Of a stretch of DNA of 64,000 nt, positions 8,313 through 17,041 are shown one piece after another. Made by a program: the position numbers and the translations under genes. The notes under the pieces were generated by a model. The model was given only the letters and a program-made list of their open reading frames with translations, did not search any database and was not told the DNA's origin. This DNA comes from Halopseudomonas xinjiangensis. GTDB taxonomy: Bacteria > Pseudomonadota > Gammaproteobacteria > Pseudomonadales > Pseudomonadaceae. The DNA lies in NCBI RefSeq assembly GCF_900104945.1, contig NZ_LT629736.1:2879001-2943000 (forward strand), given 5' to 3'. The first letter of the stretch is position 1. Each line of letters starts with the position of its first letter.

Positions 8313-10505
8313 GTGTCCCCCCTACGTACCCCGCTGATGACAGCCGGTTTCATGTTGACCTCGCTGGCCATCGCCATCCCCGCCCAGGCGGTAACGACCC
8401 TGGACAGCACCGTGGTTATCGGCGGCCGCGCGGCCACCACTATCAGCGACATTCCAGGCACCGCCTGGGTCATCGAGTCGGAGCAGCTTCATCAACAGTT
8501 TCGCTCGGGCGTGACGTTGAAAGAGGCACTGAGCCAACTGGTTCCCGGTATGGACGTGGCGTCACAGGGGCGCACAAACTACGGTCAGAACATGCGTGGC
8601 CGCGGCGTGCTGGTGATGATCGACGGCGTATCGCTCAACAGCGCGCGCAATGTCAGCCGTCAGTTCGACAGCATTGATCCGTTCAATATCGAGCGCATCG
8701 AAGTACTGTCCGGCGCCAATGCCATCTACGGCGGCGGTGCCACCGGCGGCATTATCAACATCGTCACCAAGCGCGGCACGTCGGGCGATACCCGGTACGA
8801 GCTCGAGGCCGGTGTGCGTAGCGGTTTCGAAGACAGCGATGACCGCGATATCCACGCTGGCGCGGCGGTCAGCGGCGGCGGTGAAAGTTGGGCTGGACGC
8901 CTTTCACTGGCCGGCATCGACAACGGCGGCTCGTACGATAGCGATGGCGAGCAGGTGATCTTCGACATCACCCAGACCGACCTGCAGTACAATCGCGCCA
9001 TCGATCTGCTCGGCAGCCTGGATTTCAATTTGGCCAACGGACACGTACTGCGCCTCAACGCACAGCGTTACGACTCCGGCTTCGAAGGCGACAAGGGCGT
9101 GTACTTCGGCCCCAACCTGGCCGCCCTGCAACCACCCTTCCCGGACGTGGTCGAGATACGCGAGGGGTTCGAATCAGACCTTGAGCCGCGTACCGAGCGG
9201 ACCGCGCTGAGTGCCAACTATTACGTGCCCGACGTGTTTGGTCATCAGCTCAACCTGCAGACGTATTTCCGCGAGGAGAAGCTCAACTTCCATCCCTTCC
9301 CCTACGTCTCCAGAAACTATTTTTCGGCCTCCGAACAGGACACCACCCAAGCCGGCTTCAAGGCCGTCCTGAGTCGTAGCGTTGGCGACTTCGCCTTCAA
9401 CTACGGAGTCGATTACGAGCGGGAAAAATTCGAAGCTGACCAGACCCTGTTCGATTTCCCGACCGCCGTAAACAGCGGCGGCCTCATCCTCGATTCGACC
9501 GCCACGGTCGGTCGCTACCCATCCTTCACTACCGACGGCATCGCTGCCTTCGCCCAGGCCGACTGGCGCGCGACGGATCGACTACTGCTCACGGCAGGCG
9601 TGCGCCAGCAGCGCTACTACCTGGAAGTTGGCGATTTTGTCGATGCCAACGAGCAGGTGCGCCAGGCACTCGGCCTATCTTCCGGGGCCGATGCGATCCC
9701 AGGCGGCGAAAACGATTACGACACCACTCTGGTCAATCTGGGCGCTGTGTTCACCCTGCAACCCGGTAATCAGCTGTGGGCGAACGTCTCTCAAGGTTAC
9801 GAAATCCCCGACCCCGGCAAGTATTACGGCCGCGGTGTTTATGTCACCAATGGCACCTATCGCGAGTTGCAAGAGAGCATCAACGTTGACGAAGAGCCGC
9901 TCAAGGCGATCAAGAGCAATCAGGTCGAGCTCGGCTGGCGGATGTTCCGCGGCAACTTCGATGCGCAGGTGGCCGCTTATTACCTGTGGTCGGACGAAAG
10001 CCTCTCATACAACTCCAGCAACCTGGCGGTACAGGTCGACGACGACAAGCGCCGCAACTACGGCCTCGAAGGGCAACTCAACTATCGTCTGAGCGACGCC
10101 TGGCAGGTGGGCACCAGCGCCCATTACACACGTGCAGAGCTGGAAAACGATGACGGCGACTGGGACAAGCAGGCGGTAACACTCGCCAGCCCGTCGAAGG
10201 TGTCGGCTTACATTGGTTGGGAAAACGCGCAAAACGGCGTACGCCTGCAGAGCATTACCAGCCTCGACCTGGAAGACGAAGCCGGTAACGAGCTCGATGG
10301 CTACACTACCCTGGATCTGCTGACTCGGCATCAGCTCCCGGTCGGAGAACTCAACTTCGGTATCCAGAACCTGCTGAACCGCGACTACACGACCGTTTGG
10401 GGTCAGCGCTCGCAACTGTTCTATTCCAGCTACGCACCCGCCAACACTTTTGATTACCGCGGCCGCGGCACCACCTACAGCGTCAGCTACAACGTCGCGT
10501 TCTAA
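8313..10505 (+). CDS. TonB-dependent siderophore receptor, IutA-like
   Basis: A 730-residue outer-membrane receptor. A signal peptide (MLTSLAIAIPAQA) is followed by a TonB box around TLDSTVVIGG, a plug with PGMDVASQGRTNYGQNMRGRG, then DSIDPFNIERIEVLSGANAI and TGGIINIVTKRG, and a beta-barrel ending TYSVSYNVAF with terminal Phe. The plug wording is closest to the IutA (ferric aerobactin) group, so a hydroxamate/citrate-type siderophore is likely. GTG 8313 is preferred to ATG 8295 because GAAGGAGA (8299-8306) is correctly spaced for the GTG. A Fur-like site precedes the gene, and a terminator at 10520 separates it from the binding-protein gene. Confidence 0.93.
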   Translation: MSPLRTPLMTAGFMLTSLAIAIPAQAVTTLDSTVVIGGRAATTISDIPGTAWVIESEQLHQQFRSGVTLKEALSQLVPGMDVASQGRTNYGQNMRGRGVLVMIDGVSLNSARNVSRQFDSIDPFNIERIEVLSGANAIYGGGATGGIINIVTKRGTSGDTRYELEAGVRSGFEDSDDRDIHAGAAVSGGGESWAGRLSLAGIDNGGSYDSDGEQVIFDITQTDLQYNRAIDLLGSLDFNLANGHVLRLNAQRYDSGFEGDKGVYFGPNLAALQPPFPDVVEIREGFESDLEPRTERTALSANYYVPDVFGHQLNLQTYFREEKLNFHPFPYVSRNYFSASEQDTTQAGFKAVLSRSVGDFAFNYGVDYEREKFEADQTLFDFPTAVNSGGLILDSTATVGRYPSFTTDGIAAFAQADWRATDRLLLTAGVRQQRYYLEVGDFVDANEQVRQALGLSSGADAIPGGENDYDTTLVNLGAVFTLQPGNQLWANVSQGYEIPDPGKYYGRGVYVTNGTYRELQESINVDEEPLKAIKSNQVELGWRMFRGNFDAQVAAYYLWSDESLSYNSSNLAVQVDDDKRRNYGLEGQLNYRLSDAWQVGTSAHYTRAELENDDGDWDKQAVTLASPSKVSAYIGWENAQNGVRLQSITSLDLEDEAGNELDGYTTLDLLTRHQLPVGELNFGIQNLLNRDYTTVWGQRSQLFYSSYAPANTFDYRGRGTTYSVSYNVAF

Positions 10506-10519
10506 GCACCGGCGATCCG

Positions 10520-10545
10520 AAAAGCCGCCCTGCCGGGCGGCTTTT
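10520..10545 (+). terminator. Rho-independent terminator after the TonB receptor
   Basis: A perfect 11-base inverted repeat AAAAGCCGCCC / GGGCGGCTTTT with a TGCC loop begins 15 bases after the receptor stop and ends in a T-run. Being symmetric, it could act in both directions. Confidence 0.85.
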
Positions 10546-10646
10546 CATGCGAATGGCCCGGGCCCGTCAGCCGGATTGGCATCCCGCGCCCGGTGCCCGA
10601 TAATCGCCGTGGTCGCGCAACCGAGCCTGCCTACAGGAATAACGCC

Positions 10647-11540
10647 ATGACCCGTTTCATCGCCCTTCTCGCCATAGTGTTTGGCGCGCACGTTCATGCC
10701 GCAACCGTGCTGGTCCATGAAACGGGCGAAATTCGCTTTGAAGGCCCCCCGCAGCGCATTGTCGCGTTGAACTGGGCAATGGTCGAAACGCTGCTCGGTC
10801 TGGGCGTGATGCCTGCCGCAGTAGCCGAGCCGGAAGGCTATCGCACCTGGGCCAATCACCCGCCGCTGCCCGACGGAGCGCTGGATGTCGGCAATCGGCG
10901 CGAGCCAAACCTTGAGGCAATCAGCCAGGCGCGGCCTGACCTGATTCTGGTCAGCGGCGATCTGCACGGCATGCTTCCGGCATTCGAGGCCATCGCACCG
11001 ACCGCGGTATACACGTTGTTCAAGCCGGGGCAGGACCCTGCGCATCGGGCAGCCGAAGTCGTGCAACAGATTGCCATCGGCCTCGGCCGCGAAGAACAGG
11101 GCACGGCCCTGCTCGATCGCGTTGCCGAACTGCAGGCGCAGAACGCCGAGCGGCTACGCGCTGCCGGTCGTACTGACACGCCGGTCCTGCTGATGAGCTT
11201 TCTGGATGAGCGCAGCCTGCGCGTCCATGCGCCCAATGCGCTCTTGTCCACCGCTCTGGAAGAACTGGGATTGGACAACGCCTGGGAAGGCGAGAGTAAT
11301 TTCTGGGGCTTTGCCACCATCAATCTGGCGCAGCTTGGCAAGTATCCGGGTGCTCACTTCCTGATAATCAAACCAACACCACCGGGACTGCACCAAGCGT
11401 TGGAGCGGAACCCTGTGTGGCAGGCATTGCAGCCTGTGAAAGCCGGACGGGTCACCGAGCTGCCGCCTGTCTGGACCTTCGGCAGCGTACTGACCAAAGC
11501 GCGCATGGGCCAGGTACTGACCGAGACCTGGCTTGATTAG
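10647..11540 (+). CDS. fhuD: Iron-siderophore ABC transporter substrate-binding protein, FhuD-like
   Basis: A 297-residue periplasmic protein: signal peptide (FIALLAIVFGAHVHA, cleaved before ATVLV), then the class III binding-protein pattern GPPQRIVALNWAMVETLLGLGV, ARPDLILVSG, a long interdomain helix, VLLMSFLDERSLRVHAPNAL and LDNAWEGESNFWGFATI. These are the features of FhuD, which carries ferric hydroxamates to FhuB. ATG 10647 follows CAGGAA (10634-10639); a longer in-frame extension lacks a signal peptide. Its stop overlaps the start of fhuB by 8 bases, indicating translational coupling. Confidence 0.88.
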   Translation: MTRFIALLAIVFGAHVHAATVLVHETGEIRFEGPPQRIVALNWAMVETLLGLGVMPAAVAEPEGYRTWANHPPLPDGALDVGNRREPNLEAISQARPDLILVSGDLHGMLPAFEAIAPTAVYTLFKPGQDPAHRAAEVVQQIAIGLGREEQGTALLDRVAELQAQNAERLRAAGRTDTPVLLMSFLDERSLRVHAPNALLSTALEELGLDNAWEGESNFWGFATINLAQLGKYPGAHFLIIKPTPPGLHQALERNPVWQALQPVKAGRVTELPPVWTFGSVLTKARMGQVLTETWLD

Positions 11541-13521
11541 TAATACACATGACTCACGGCTGACCGGCTTCGGGGCGCTGGCGCTGGTCGGACTGGCCGC
11601 CTTCGCCCTGAGCCTGCTGCAATTGGGTCAGTTGCTCGGCTGGCAGTCACTGCCCGAGTTACTCGATGCAGGCAGCTTCACCCGGGTGTTGGCGTGGCAG
11701 GCCTGGGCACCGCGCACGCTGATGGCCATTCTGCTTGGGGCCGGCCTGGGTATCGCCGGCTGCCTGATGCAACAAGTACTGCGTAATCCGCTGGCCTCGC
11801 CGACGACAATGGGGACGGCCGCTGGCGCACAGTTGGCGCTGACCGTTGCCATGCTGCTGATGCCCTCGACACTGGAACAGGGCCGCACACTGGTCGCCCT
11901 GGGCGGCGCCGTTCTTGCAACTGCCGTGGTACTGCTGCTGAGCATGAAGGATCGCCTGGCCCCGGTCAGCGTGGCGCTCTCCGGCATGCTGGTTACGCTT
12001 TACTGTGGCGCCCTGAGCCATGCGCTGATGTTACTCAATGAACAACGTCTGGCCAGCATGTTCCTCTGGGGCGCGGGAAATCTCGATCAGTATGGCTGGC
12101 AGGGATTGGCGCGTCTCTGGCCGCTTCTCGCCGCGTGCGGTGTGGTTGCCCTGGCTCTGCGCAGACCCTTGGCGATGCTCGAACTGGGCAGCAACGGAGC
12201 AGCCAGCCTGGGCGTACCTACTCAATGGATTCGCCTTGGCGCGCTCGGCGCCGCGGTGCTGATCACCGCGTTGGTGGTAGGCGAGGTCGGCCTGATCGGG
12301 TTCGTCGGTCTGGTCACGCCGTCACTGGTGCGTCTGCTGGGCCCGCGGACATTTCTAGCGCGCCTGCTCTGGTGCATTCCGGTCGGTGCCCTGTTGCTGC
12401 TGATCGCCGATACCGCTGCCCAGCTCCTCACCCCCTGGCTCGGGGCACGGCTGATTCCTACCGGGGCGATGACCGCTTTGATCGGCGCCCCAGTCCTGGT
12501 GTGGCTGTTGCGCCGTCACAGCAGTGCCTTCGGCGCCACCCGAGAAGGGCTGCAGCCCGGGCGACATGCCAATTGGCTGTCCTGGTCAGTGGTGCTCGTG
12601 TTGTTCGGCGCAACGGTCTGGCTAGCTCTGAGTTGGGGGCCTGCCGCGCAAGGCTGGCACTGGACACCGTGGTCTGAGCTGGAGCCGGTATGGCAATGGC
12701 GAGCGCCGCGGGTGTTCAGCGCGGCGCTCGCCGGCGCGCTGCTGGCGCTCGCCGGAACGATCATCCAGCGTCTGACCCACAACCCGATGGCCAGCCCCGA
12801 GATATTAGGCATCAGCTCAGGCGCGGCCATGTGCCTGGTCGCCCTGCTACTGTTCTGGCCGCTGGCGCCCCGGCTTGCCCAGCTCGGCGCTGCCGGAGCC
12901 GGGTCCGCGGCAGCACTAGCCTTGCTGTTGTGGTTGAGTCGCCAGCAGCATATGGGGCCCCATCGGCTGTTGTTGACGGGCATTGGCCTGGGCGCCGCTG
13001 CGGATGCCCTCGTGCGGCTATTGTTGTCGGGCGGTGATGCGCAGGCGCTGGCGCTGTTGACCTGGCTTTCGGGCTCGACCTATCAGAACATCGTGAATGA
13101 GCACCAGTGGCTACTGGCCTGGGCGCTCGCCTGCGCAATGGCCGCCGCGTTGATGCTGCGCTGGATTCGCTTGCTCGGCCTGGGCGGCGAAATGCCGCAA
13201 AGCCTGGGCGTGCCGATGGCCGCGGCTCGTGCCGGCGTACTGCTGGTGGCCTGCCTGGCTGCGGCGGGCGCAACCATGGTGGTTGGTCCGCTCAGCTTCG
13301 TCGGCCTCATGGCACCGCATATGGCTCATCGCTGGAGCGGCCGCCAGGCGGGCATGCATTTGCTTGCAGCGGGACTGTTCGGCGCCTGGTTGATGATTCT
13401 CGCGGACTGGGCAGGGCGTACGCTGATCTACCCGGACCAGCTGCCCGCTGGGCTACTGGCCGCGCTGTTGGGCGGAGTCTACTGGTTATGGCAGTGGCGG
13501 GGGCAGCGCTCGGGCCGCTGA
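11533..13521 (+). CDS. fhuB: Fused iron-siderophore ABC permease, FhuB-like
   Basis: A 662-residue inner-membrane protein made of two FecCD-type permease halves in tandem, the hallmark of FhuB. The halves start at about residues 15 and 355 and repeat the same motifs: PRTLMAILLGAGLGIAGCLM and PRVFSAALAGALLALAGTII; QVLRNPLASPTTMGTAAGAQ and RLTHNPMASPEILGISSGAA; LIGFVGLVTPSLVRL and PLSFVGLMAPHMAHR. The start is read as TTG 11533 (first residues ISNTHDSRLTGFG), overlapping fhuD; no ATG is in frame nearby. No fhuC ATPase gene lies in the window, and the next gene is convergent with only 3 bases between stops. Confidence 0.92.
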   Translation: MISNTHDSRLTGFGALALVGLAAFALSLLQLGQLLGWQSLPELLDAGSFTRVLAWQAWAPRTLMAILLGAGLGIAGCLMQQVLRNPLASPTTMGTAAGAQLALTVAMLLMPSTLEQGRTLVALGGAVLATAVVLLLSMKDRLAPVSVALSGMLVTLYCGALSHALMLLNEQRLASMFLWGAGNLDQYGWQGLARLWPLLAACGVVALALRRPLAMLELGSNGAASLGVPTQWIRLGALGAAVLITALVVGEVGLIGFVGLVTPSLVRLLGPRTFLARLLWCIPVGALLLLIADTAAQLLTPWLGARLIPTGAMTALIGAPVLVWLLRRHSSAFGATREGLQPGRHANWLSWSVVLVLFGATVWLALSWGPAAQGWHWTPWSELEPVWQWRAPRVFSAALAGALLALAGTIIQRLTHNPMASPEILGISSGAAMCLVALLLFWPLAPRLAQLGAAGAGSAAALALLLWLSRQQHMGPHRLLLTGIGLGAAADALVRLLLSGGDAQALALLTWLSGSTYQNIVNEHQWLLAWALACAMAAALMLRWIRLLGLGGEMPQSLGVPMAAARAGVLLVACLAAAGATMVVGPLSFVGLMAPHMAHRWSGRQAGMHLLAAGLFGAWLMILADWAGRTLIYPDQLPAGLLAALLGGVYWLWQWRGQRSGR

Positions 13522-13524
13522 GCG

Positions 13525-13905
13525 CTACACCTGATCGAGCTTTTCCAGGGCCTGGCGCGGCGACAACCGACTGCCAGTCCAGAGCACGAAACGGTGGGCG
13601 CCGGCGCCTGCGGCCAGCTCCATGAACAACCGGCTCTCGACTTGGCACAAGCCGTCTTCGATCATGTCGAGTGGATGAATCACAACAGCCGGGCTGCGTC
13701 GGAACAGTCCTGGCTTCTGCGCGCGGCGAATACCGTCGCGAAGTTGCGACTCGGCCGAGCTGAACTCACCGACCAACAGGCGCCGAGTGGTGAAGGGGTC
13801 CGCAGCGGTGACAATGGTGGACTTGCCGGTGGAGAGATTGTCGATCTCGAACTGATTGACACCCACTCTCACGTACAGCTTTTCTTCGAAAAACGATTTG
13901 AGCAT
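13525..13905 (-). CDS. YjaA-like protein
   Basis: A 126-residue soluble protein. The pattern NQFEIDNL, then RRLLVGEFSSAESQLRDGI, then MIEDGLCQVESRLFMELAAGAGAHRF recalls E. coli YjaA in order and spacing (recognised from memory, not aligned). YjaA has been associated with stress response, but its biochemistry is unknown. It lies 46 bases after the YfcE-type phosphoesterase gene on the same strand and may be co-transcribed; it converges on fhuB with its TAG 3 bases from the fhuB TGA and no terminator visible. Confidence 0.7.
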   Translation of the reverse strand: MLKSFFEEKLYVRVGVNQFEIDNLSTGKSTIVTAADPFTTRRLLVGEFSSAESQLRDGIRRAQKPGLFRRSPAVVIHPLDMIEDGLCQVESRLFMELAAGAGAHRFVLWTGSRLSPRQALEKLDQV

Positions 13906-13951
13906 TCCATTTGCCTTGTTTGCGCCAGCGGCGCGTCAGATAGAGTCCTGT

Positions 13952-14416
13952 CTATCGAGGTGACAACTCGACGATTCTCGGTGTCACCTGGGAGCCGTCT
14001 ATGATCAACTCGCCGAGCGCAATCGGCAAGCTGAATCTACGCCGGCCGGCGCTTCCAGGGTTGACATAGATCACGCCGTCGCGCTCACGGATCAGTGGTT
14101 TGTGCGAATGCCCGCTGACTACTATCTGCACCCCTTCTGCGACCGGATCGATATCGAGCTCGGCAATGTCGTGTACCGCGTGAATCACTACGCCCTCGAA
14201 TTGTAGCCGAAGGCTGTGCGGCACTCGTTCGGCCCAGCTTTCCCGATCGTTATTGCCGCGCACCACGCTTAGCGGAGCCAGCTCGCCCAGCCGCTCAAGG
14301 ATGCCCTCATCGCCAATATCGCCACCGTGCAGGATGTGATCGCAGCCACGCAGGAAGTCCACAGCCTCTGGCCGCAACAGGTTATGGGTGTCCGAGATCA
14401 ATCCGATGCGCAGCAT
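13952..14416 (-). CDS. YfcE/MJ0936-family metallophosphoesterase
   Basis: A 154-residue calcineurin-like phosphoesterase with all metal-ligand motifs: ISDTHN near residue 7, HGGDIGD near 31, GNND near 54, HAVHD near 79, and SGHSHKP near 102, followed by the family-typical NPGSAGRRRF. Relatives hydrolyse phosphodiesters such as cAMP or bis-pNPP with Mn2+; the cellular substrate is not settled. AAGGGGG precedes the ATG. It lies between ynfA and the YjaA-like gene on the minus strand. Confidence 0.92.
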   Translation of the reverse strand: MLRIGLISDTHNLLRPEAVDFLRGCDHILHGGDIGDEGILERLGELAPLSVVRGNNDRESWAERVPHSLRLQFEGVVIHAVHDIAELDIDPVAEGVQIVVSGHSHKPLIRERDGVIYVNPGSAGRRRFSLPIALGELIIDGSQVTPRIVELSPR

Positions 14417-14473
14417 GTGTCCCCCTTGCTAGTCGTCTACAGGTTGGGACTGCACCGGAGGTCGAGCATTCCC

Positions 14474-14806
14474 TCAGGTATGCCGTGGCCCGAACATGAT
14501 GATCGCCATACCCGACAAGGCAACCACTGAACCGAGCAGGTCCCAGTACGTCGGCCGGATGCCGTCGACGCTCCACAACCAGAGAATGGCCACGCAGATG
14601 TAAACGCCGCCGTAGGCTGCATATACCCGTCCTGCAGCGGTGGGGTGCAGTGACAGCAGCCAGGCGAACAAGGCCAGGCTCAGCGCAGCCGGAAACAGCA
14701 GCCAGACGGATTTGCCTTCACGTAGCCATAGGTATGGCAGGTAGCAGCCGATTATCTCCGCAACAGCGGTGATGAAAAATAGGACAAGCGTTTTCAGTTC
14801 CGGCAT
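14474..14806 (-). CDS. YnfA-family (UPF0060) membrane protein
   Basis: A 110-residue protein with four hydrophobic helices, typical of the family in length and wording: [47 protein letters not shown] and [20 protein letters not shown]. The fold resembles small multidrug resistance transporters, and transport of small toxic compounds has been proposed for relatives. The substrate here is unknown. Confidence 0.93.
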   Translation of the reverse strand: MPELKTLVLFFITAVAEIIGCYLPYLWLREGKSVWLLFPAALSLALFAWLLSLHPTAAGRVYAAYGGVYICVAILWLWSVDGIRPTYWDLLGSVVALSGMAIIMFGPRHT

Positions 14807-14929
14807 CGGCAGTCCCGACCTCTTTCAATGGCTCCGGCAGTATAGCCGCAGCGTTTCGTTCTGAAGGCTATGTCAGAAATGCCAACCGCCGCACAGCGAC
14901 GCCAAGCAATCCGTCGAACTCACCCAAAT

Positions 14930-14997
14930 GAGTCATAACTCGATATTGACTCGTATCCGATACGGACTAGCTTTTAGAATTGCTACGCTCCTGTAGC
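14930..14997. promoter_or_regulatory. Cluster of inverted repeats in the promoter of the secreted hydrolase
   Basis: Three inverted repeats lie within 70 bases upstream of the hydrolase gene: GAGTCA/TGACTC (14930-14935 with 14947-14952), CGTATC-C-GATACG (14952-14964) and GCTAC/GTAGC (14982-14986 with 14993-14997). A TTGACT -35-like hexamer (14946-14951) overlaps the first two. A specific regulator is suspected, but none is encoded next to it. Confidence 0.4.
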
Positions 14998-15026
14998 GGT
15001 CTGACCTTAACAACAGGAGGACTCCC

Positions 15027-15872
15027 ATGTCCCTGCTTACTGCGTTCAAGCGAGGCGCGCTGACCGCGCTGCTCGTCAGCCTGCTTCCCCTGCATGCCAC
15101 TGCCGCCAACCCCACTCCACCGCCTACGCCCGAGCCTCCAGCGGGCAACTCCATTCCGCCTGTCAGCCGCGTGGACGCCGATGGCCCTTACGCCGTCACC
15201 ATCGAGCGTAACGTCGGCCCATCACGCTCGGGCTGGGTCGTGCGTCCGACCAACCTGGGGCAGAACGGAGTGATCCATCCGGTATTCGTCTGGGGGCCGG
15301 GCGCCGGCACCGGGCCGAGCAACTACGAGTTCCACCTTCGCCGTATCGCCTCGCACGGGTTCGTCGTGTACTCGCAGACCTCCACCAGTTCCGGTGACGA
15401 GATGACTGACGCCATCGATTGGTTGATCAGCGAGAACCAGCGCTCGCGCAGCCCTTACTACCAGACCCTGGACACCGGCAACATTGGTGCTGGCGGTCAC
15501 TCGCGTGGTTCGGTCGCCAGCTTCGCGATAGCCGACGATCCCCGACTGACCACAACGATCCACGTGGCCGGCGGCTCATTCGACGGCAATGGTTCGGATA
15601 ACCTGCGTAATCCGGCTGCGTATATCTGCGCCGAAGAAGACCCGCTCGCCACGCCCAACTGCCGCCGCGATTACGCCAATACGGACGTACCGGTGTGGTT
15701 TACCGTGATGGATGGCGCCAGCCATACGAGCGCTGCGCGGGATGGCCTACCGATGATCGTCGCCTGGCTGCGCTGGCAGCTGGCCGGCGAAACAGAGCGC
15801 CGGACCATGTTCATTGACCCGAGCTGTGAGTTCTGCGGCCCGGGCTACGAGACGCAGTACAAGAACTGGTAG
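15027..15872 (+). CDS. Secreted alpha/beta hydrolase, cutinase/PETase-like
   Basis: A 281-residue exported protein: signal peptide ending LLPLHATAA, a Pro-rich linker (PTPPPTPEPP), then an alpha/beta hydrolase fold. The order of segments follows bacterial cutinases and PET hydrolases: GPYAVTIERNV, RPTNLGQNG, RRIASHGFVVY, nucleophile elbow GGHSRGS, CAEEDPLATP (acid), and DGASHTS (His). Two C-terminal cysteines (DPSCEFCGPG) could form a disulphide. The elbow is GHSRG rather than the GWSMG of PETases, so the substrate may differ (ester or polyester). CAGGAGG lies just before the ATG. The gene stands alone, with palindromes upstream and a hairpin downstream. Confidence 0.8.
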   Translation: MSLLTAFKRGALTALLVSLLPLHATAANPTPPPTPEPPAGNSIPPVSRVDADGPYAVTIERNVGPSRSGWVVRPTNLGQNGVIHPVFVWGPGAGTGPSNYEFHLRRIASHGFVVYSQTSTSSGDEMTDAIDWLISENQRSRSPYYQTLDTGNIGAGGHSRGSVASFAIADDPRLTTTIHVAGGSFDGNGSDNLRNPAAYICAEEDPLATPNCRRDYANTDVPVWFTVMDGASHTSAARDGLPMIVAWLRWQLAGETERRTMFIDPSCEFCGPGYETQYKNW

Positions 15873-15881
15873 GCAGCATAG

Positions 15882-15906
15882 CCAGGCGGCCACTGTGGTC
15901 GCCTGG
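15882..15906 (+). terminator. Long hairpin after the secreted hydrolase
   Basis: A near-perfect inverted repeat, CCAGGCGGCCAC / GTGGTCGCCTGG, begins 9 bases after the stop. No T-run follows, so it is a stable 3' stem rather than a textbook terminator. Confidence 0.45.
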
Positions 15907-15975
15907 TCTGCTGCAGACCACCGCCGAGCGCGACCAGAAGACAGGGTTGCAGCCTGGCCAGGCCGACTCCCGACT

Positions 15976-16899
15976 TCAGCGACGCCCGCCTGGTACCGCA
16001 AAGAAGTGTTCTTGCCCCTCATGCAGTACGACCGGAATCTGCGTTTGGTAAACAGGGTTCTCCGGACCGGCATAGATAAACGTCCACGCCGGCAGCTCGG
16101 CGCTAAGCCGTTGATAGAATGCGTTATGGTCGAACCCGGGCACCAGCTGCTTTTCCATACGCCACTGTGCGCCGCGGCCGACTTCCAGATACTGAGAGGT
16201 CACCTGACTGAACGTCATGTGGGCAGCTTTGGTCTGGGTGAAGGATTCGGCCTCGCTATGCCCCGCGACAGGTGGCGTTGTCACGCGCTGCATGGGGATT
16301 TCAGCGCTCAGGTCGGGATTTTCGCGGCTGGTAAAGCCGCCTTCAAGCACGCAAGACCACTCGCTACAAAGCGGCCCATCGACCCGCAGCACGCGGTGGG
16401 TGGATTCCACCCCATCCGCCGAGGTATTGACCCACTCGAACGGCTCGGTGTGATAGCCCTGCGGCAGCGCACGGGCCACCGCCTGCTCCAGCACTTCCGA
16501 CCATCGGAGCTGCGCAGCCTGCTCATCCGCAGCCTGACTCGCCGGCAGCCAGGAAATGAACCGCAGATCATCCCGCAACGGCAGCGTCGGATCGGTGCGA
16601 CCCTTGAACGACATGAACGCGGCCTGCACCGGATACACCACCGGCTCGGCTCGCCCGGCGTTGGCCGGTGTCAGCTCACGAATCAGCGAAACCTCAGCGG
16701 CTGTGACCAGCGCAGCCCGATCATCCAGCGCCGAGCGGTGCACAGCCAGATCAGCCAGGCCCTCGGCCTGATTCGCGCCCTGCATGAGCTGCATCGCATG
16801 GGAAGCATGCGACTGTTTGCCGGCAGATTGCAGCTGCTCGAGGACCGAGCAGCCGGAGAGCGATAAGATAACGAAGCTCAGTAAAATGATCTGCTTCAA
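15976..16899 (-). CDS. Lipoprotein of unknown function
   Basis: A 307-residue exported lipoprotein with signal sequence IILLSFVILSLSGC and Cys near residue 17. The start codon is TTG at 16899, supported by GGAGAGG just upstream; no ATG lies in the signal-peptide region. The mature part has no motif I recognise. Notable segments are PVQAAFMSFKGRTDPTLPLR, a WSEVLEQAVARALPQGYHTEPFEW stretch that recalls a DUF-type periplasmic domain, Cys pair SEWSC, and a C-terminal LPAWTFIYAGPENP. It is flanked by secreted-enzyme genes but transcribed separately from the hydrolase. Confidence 0.75.
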   Translation of the reverse strand: MKQIILLSFVILSLSGCSVLEQLQSAGKQSHASHAMQLMQGANQAEGLADLAVHRSALDDRAALVTAAEVSLIRELTPANAGRAEPVVYPVQAAFMSFKGRTDPTLPLRDDLRFISWLPASQAADEQAAQLRWSEVLEQAVARALPQGYHTEPFEWVNTSADGVESTHRVLRVDGPLCSEWSCVLEGGFTSRENPDLSAEIPMQRVTTPPVAGHSEAESFTQTKAAHMTFSQVTSQYLEVGRGAQWRMEKQLVPGFDHNAFYQRLSAELPAWTFIYAGPENPVYQTQIPVVLHEGQEHFFAVPGGRR

Positions 16900-16977
16900 C
16901 GGGCCTCTCCAGTCGAAATTGCGCTGGCTACCTTGAGCGTGCTAATCAGCTTGATGCGCAAAGCTCAGGATGCTCAA

Positions 16978-17003
16978 CCAGGCCAAACGATTAGTTGGCC
17001 TGG
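16978..17003 (-). terminator. Hairpin downstream of the repeat-bearing protease
   Basis: A perfect 9-base inverted repeat CCAGGCCAA / TTGGCCTGG with an 8-base loop lies 39 bases past the protease stop (minus strand). Only a short TT follows, so termination is plausible but not certain. Confidence 0.45.
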
Positions 17004-17041
17004 ATTCCCCGTACGTGTCGCGCGCCTATGGTAGCTTTATC

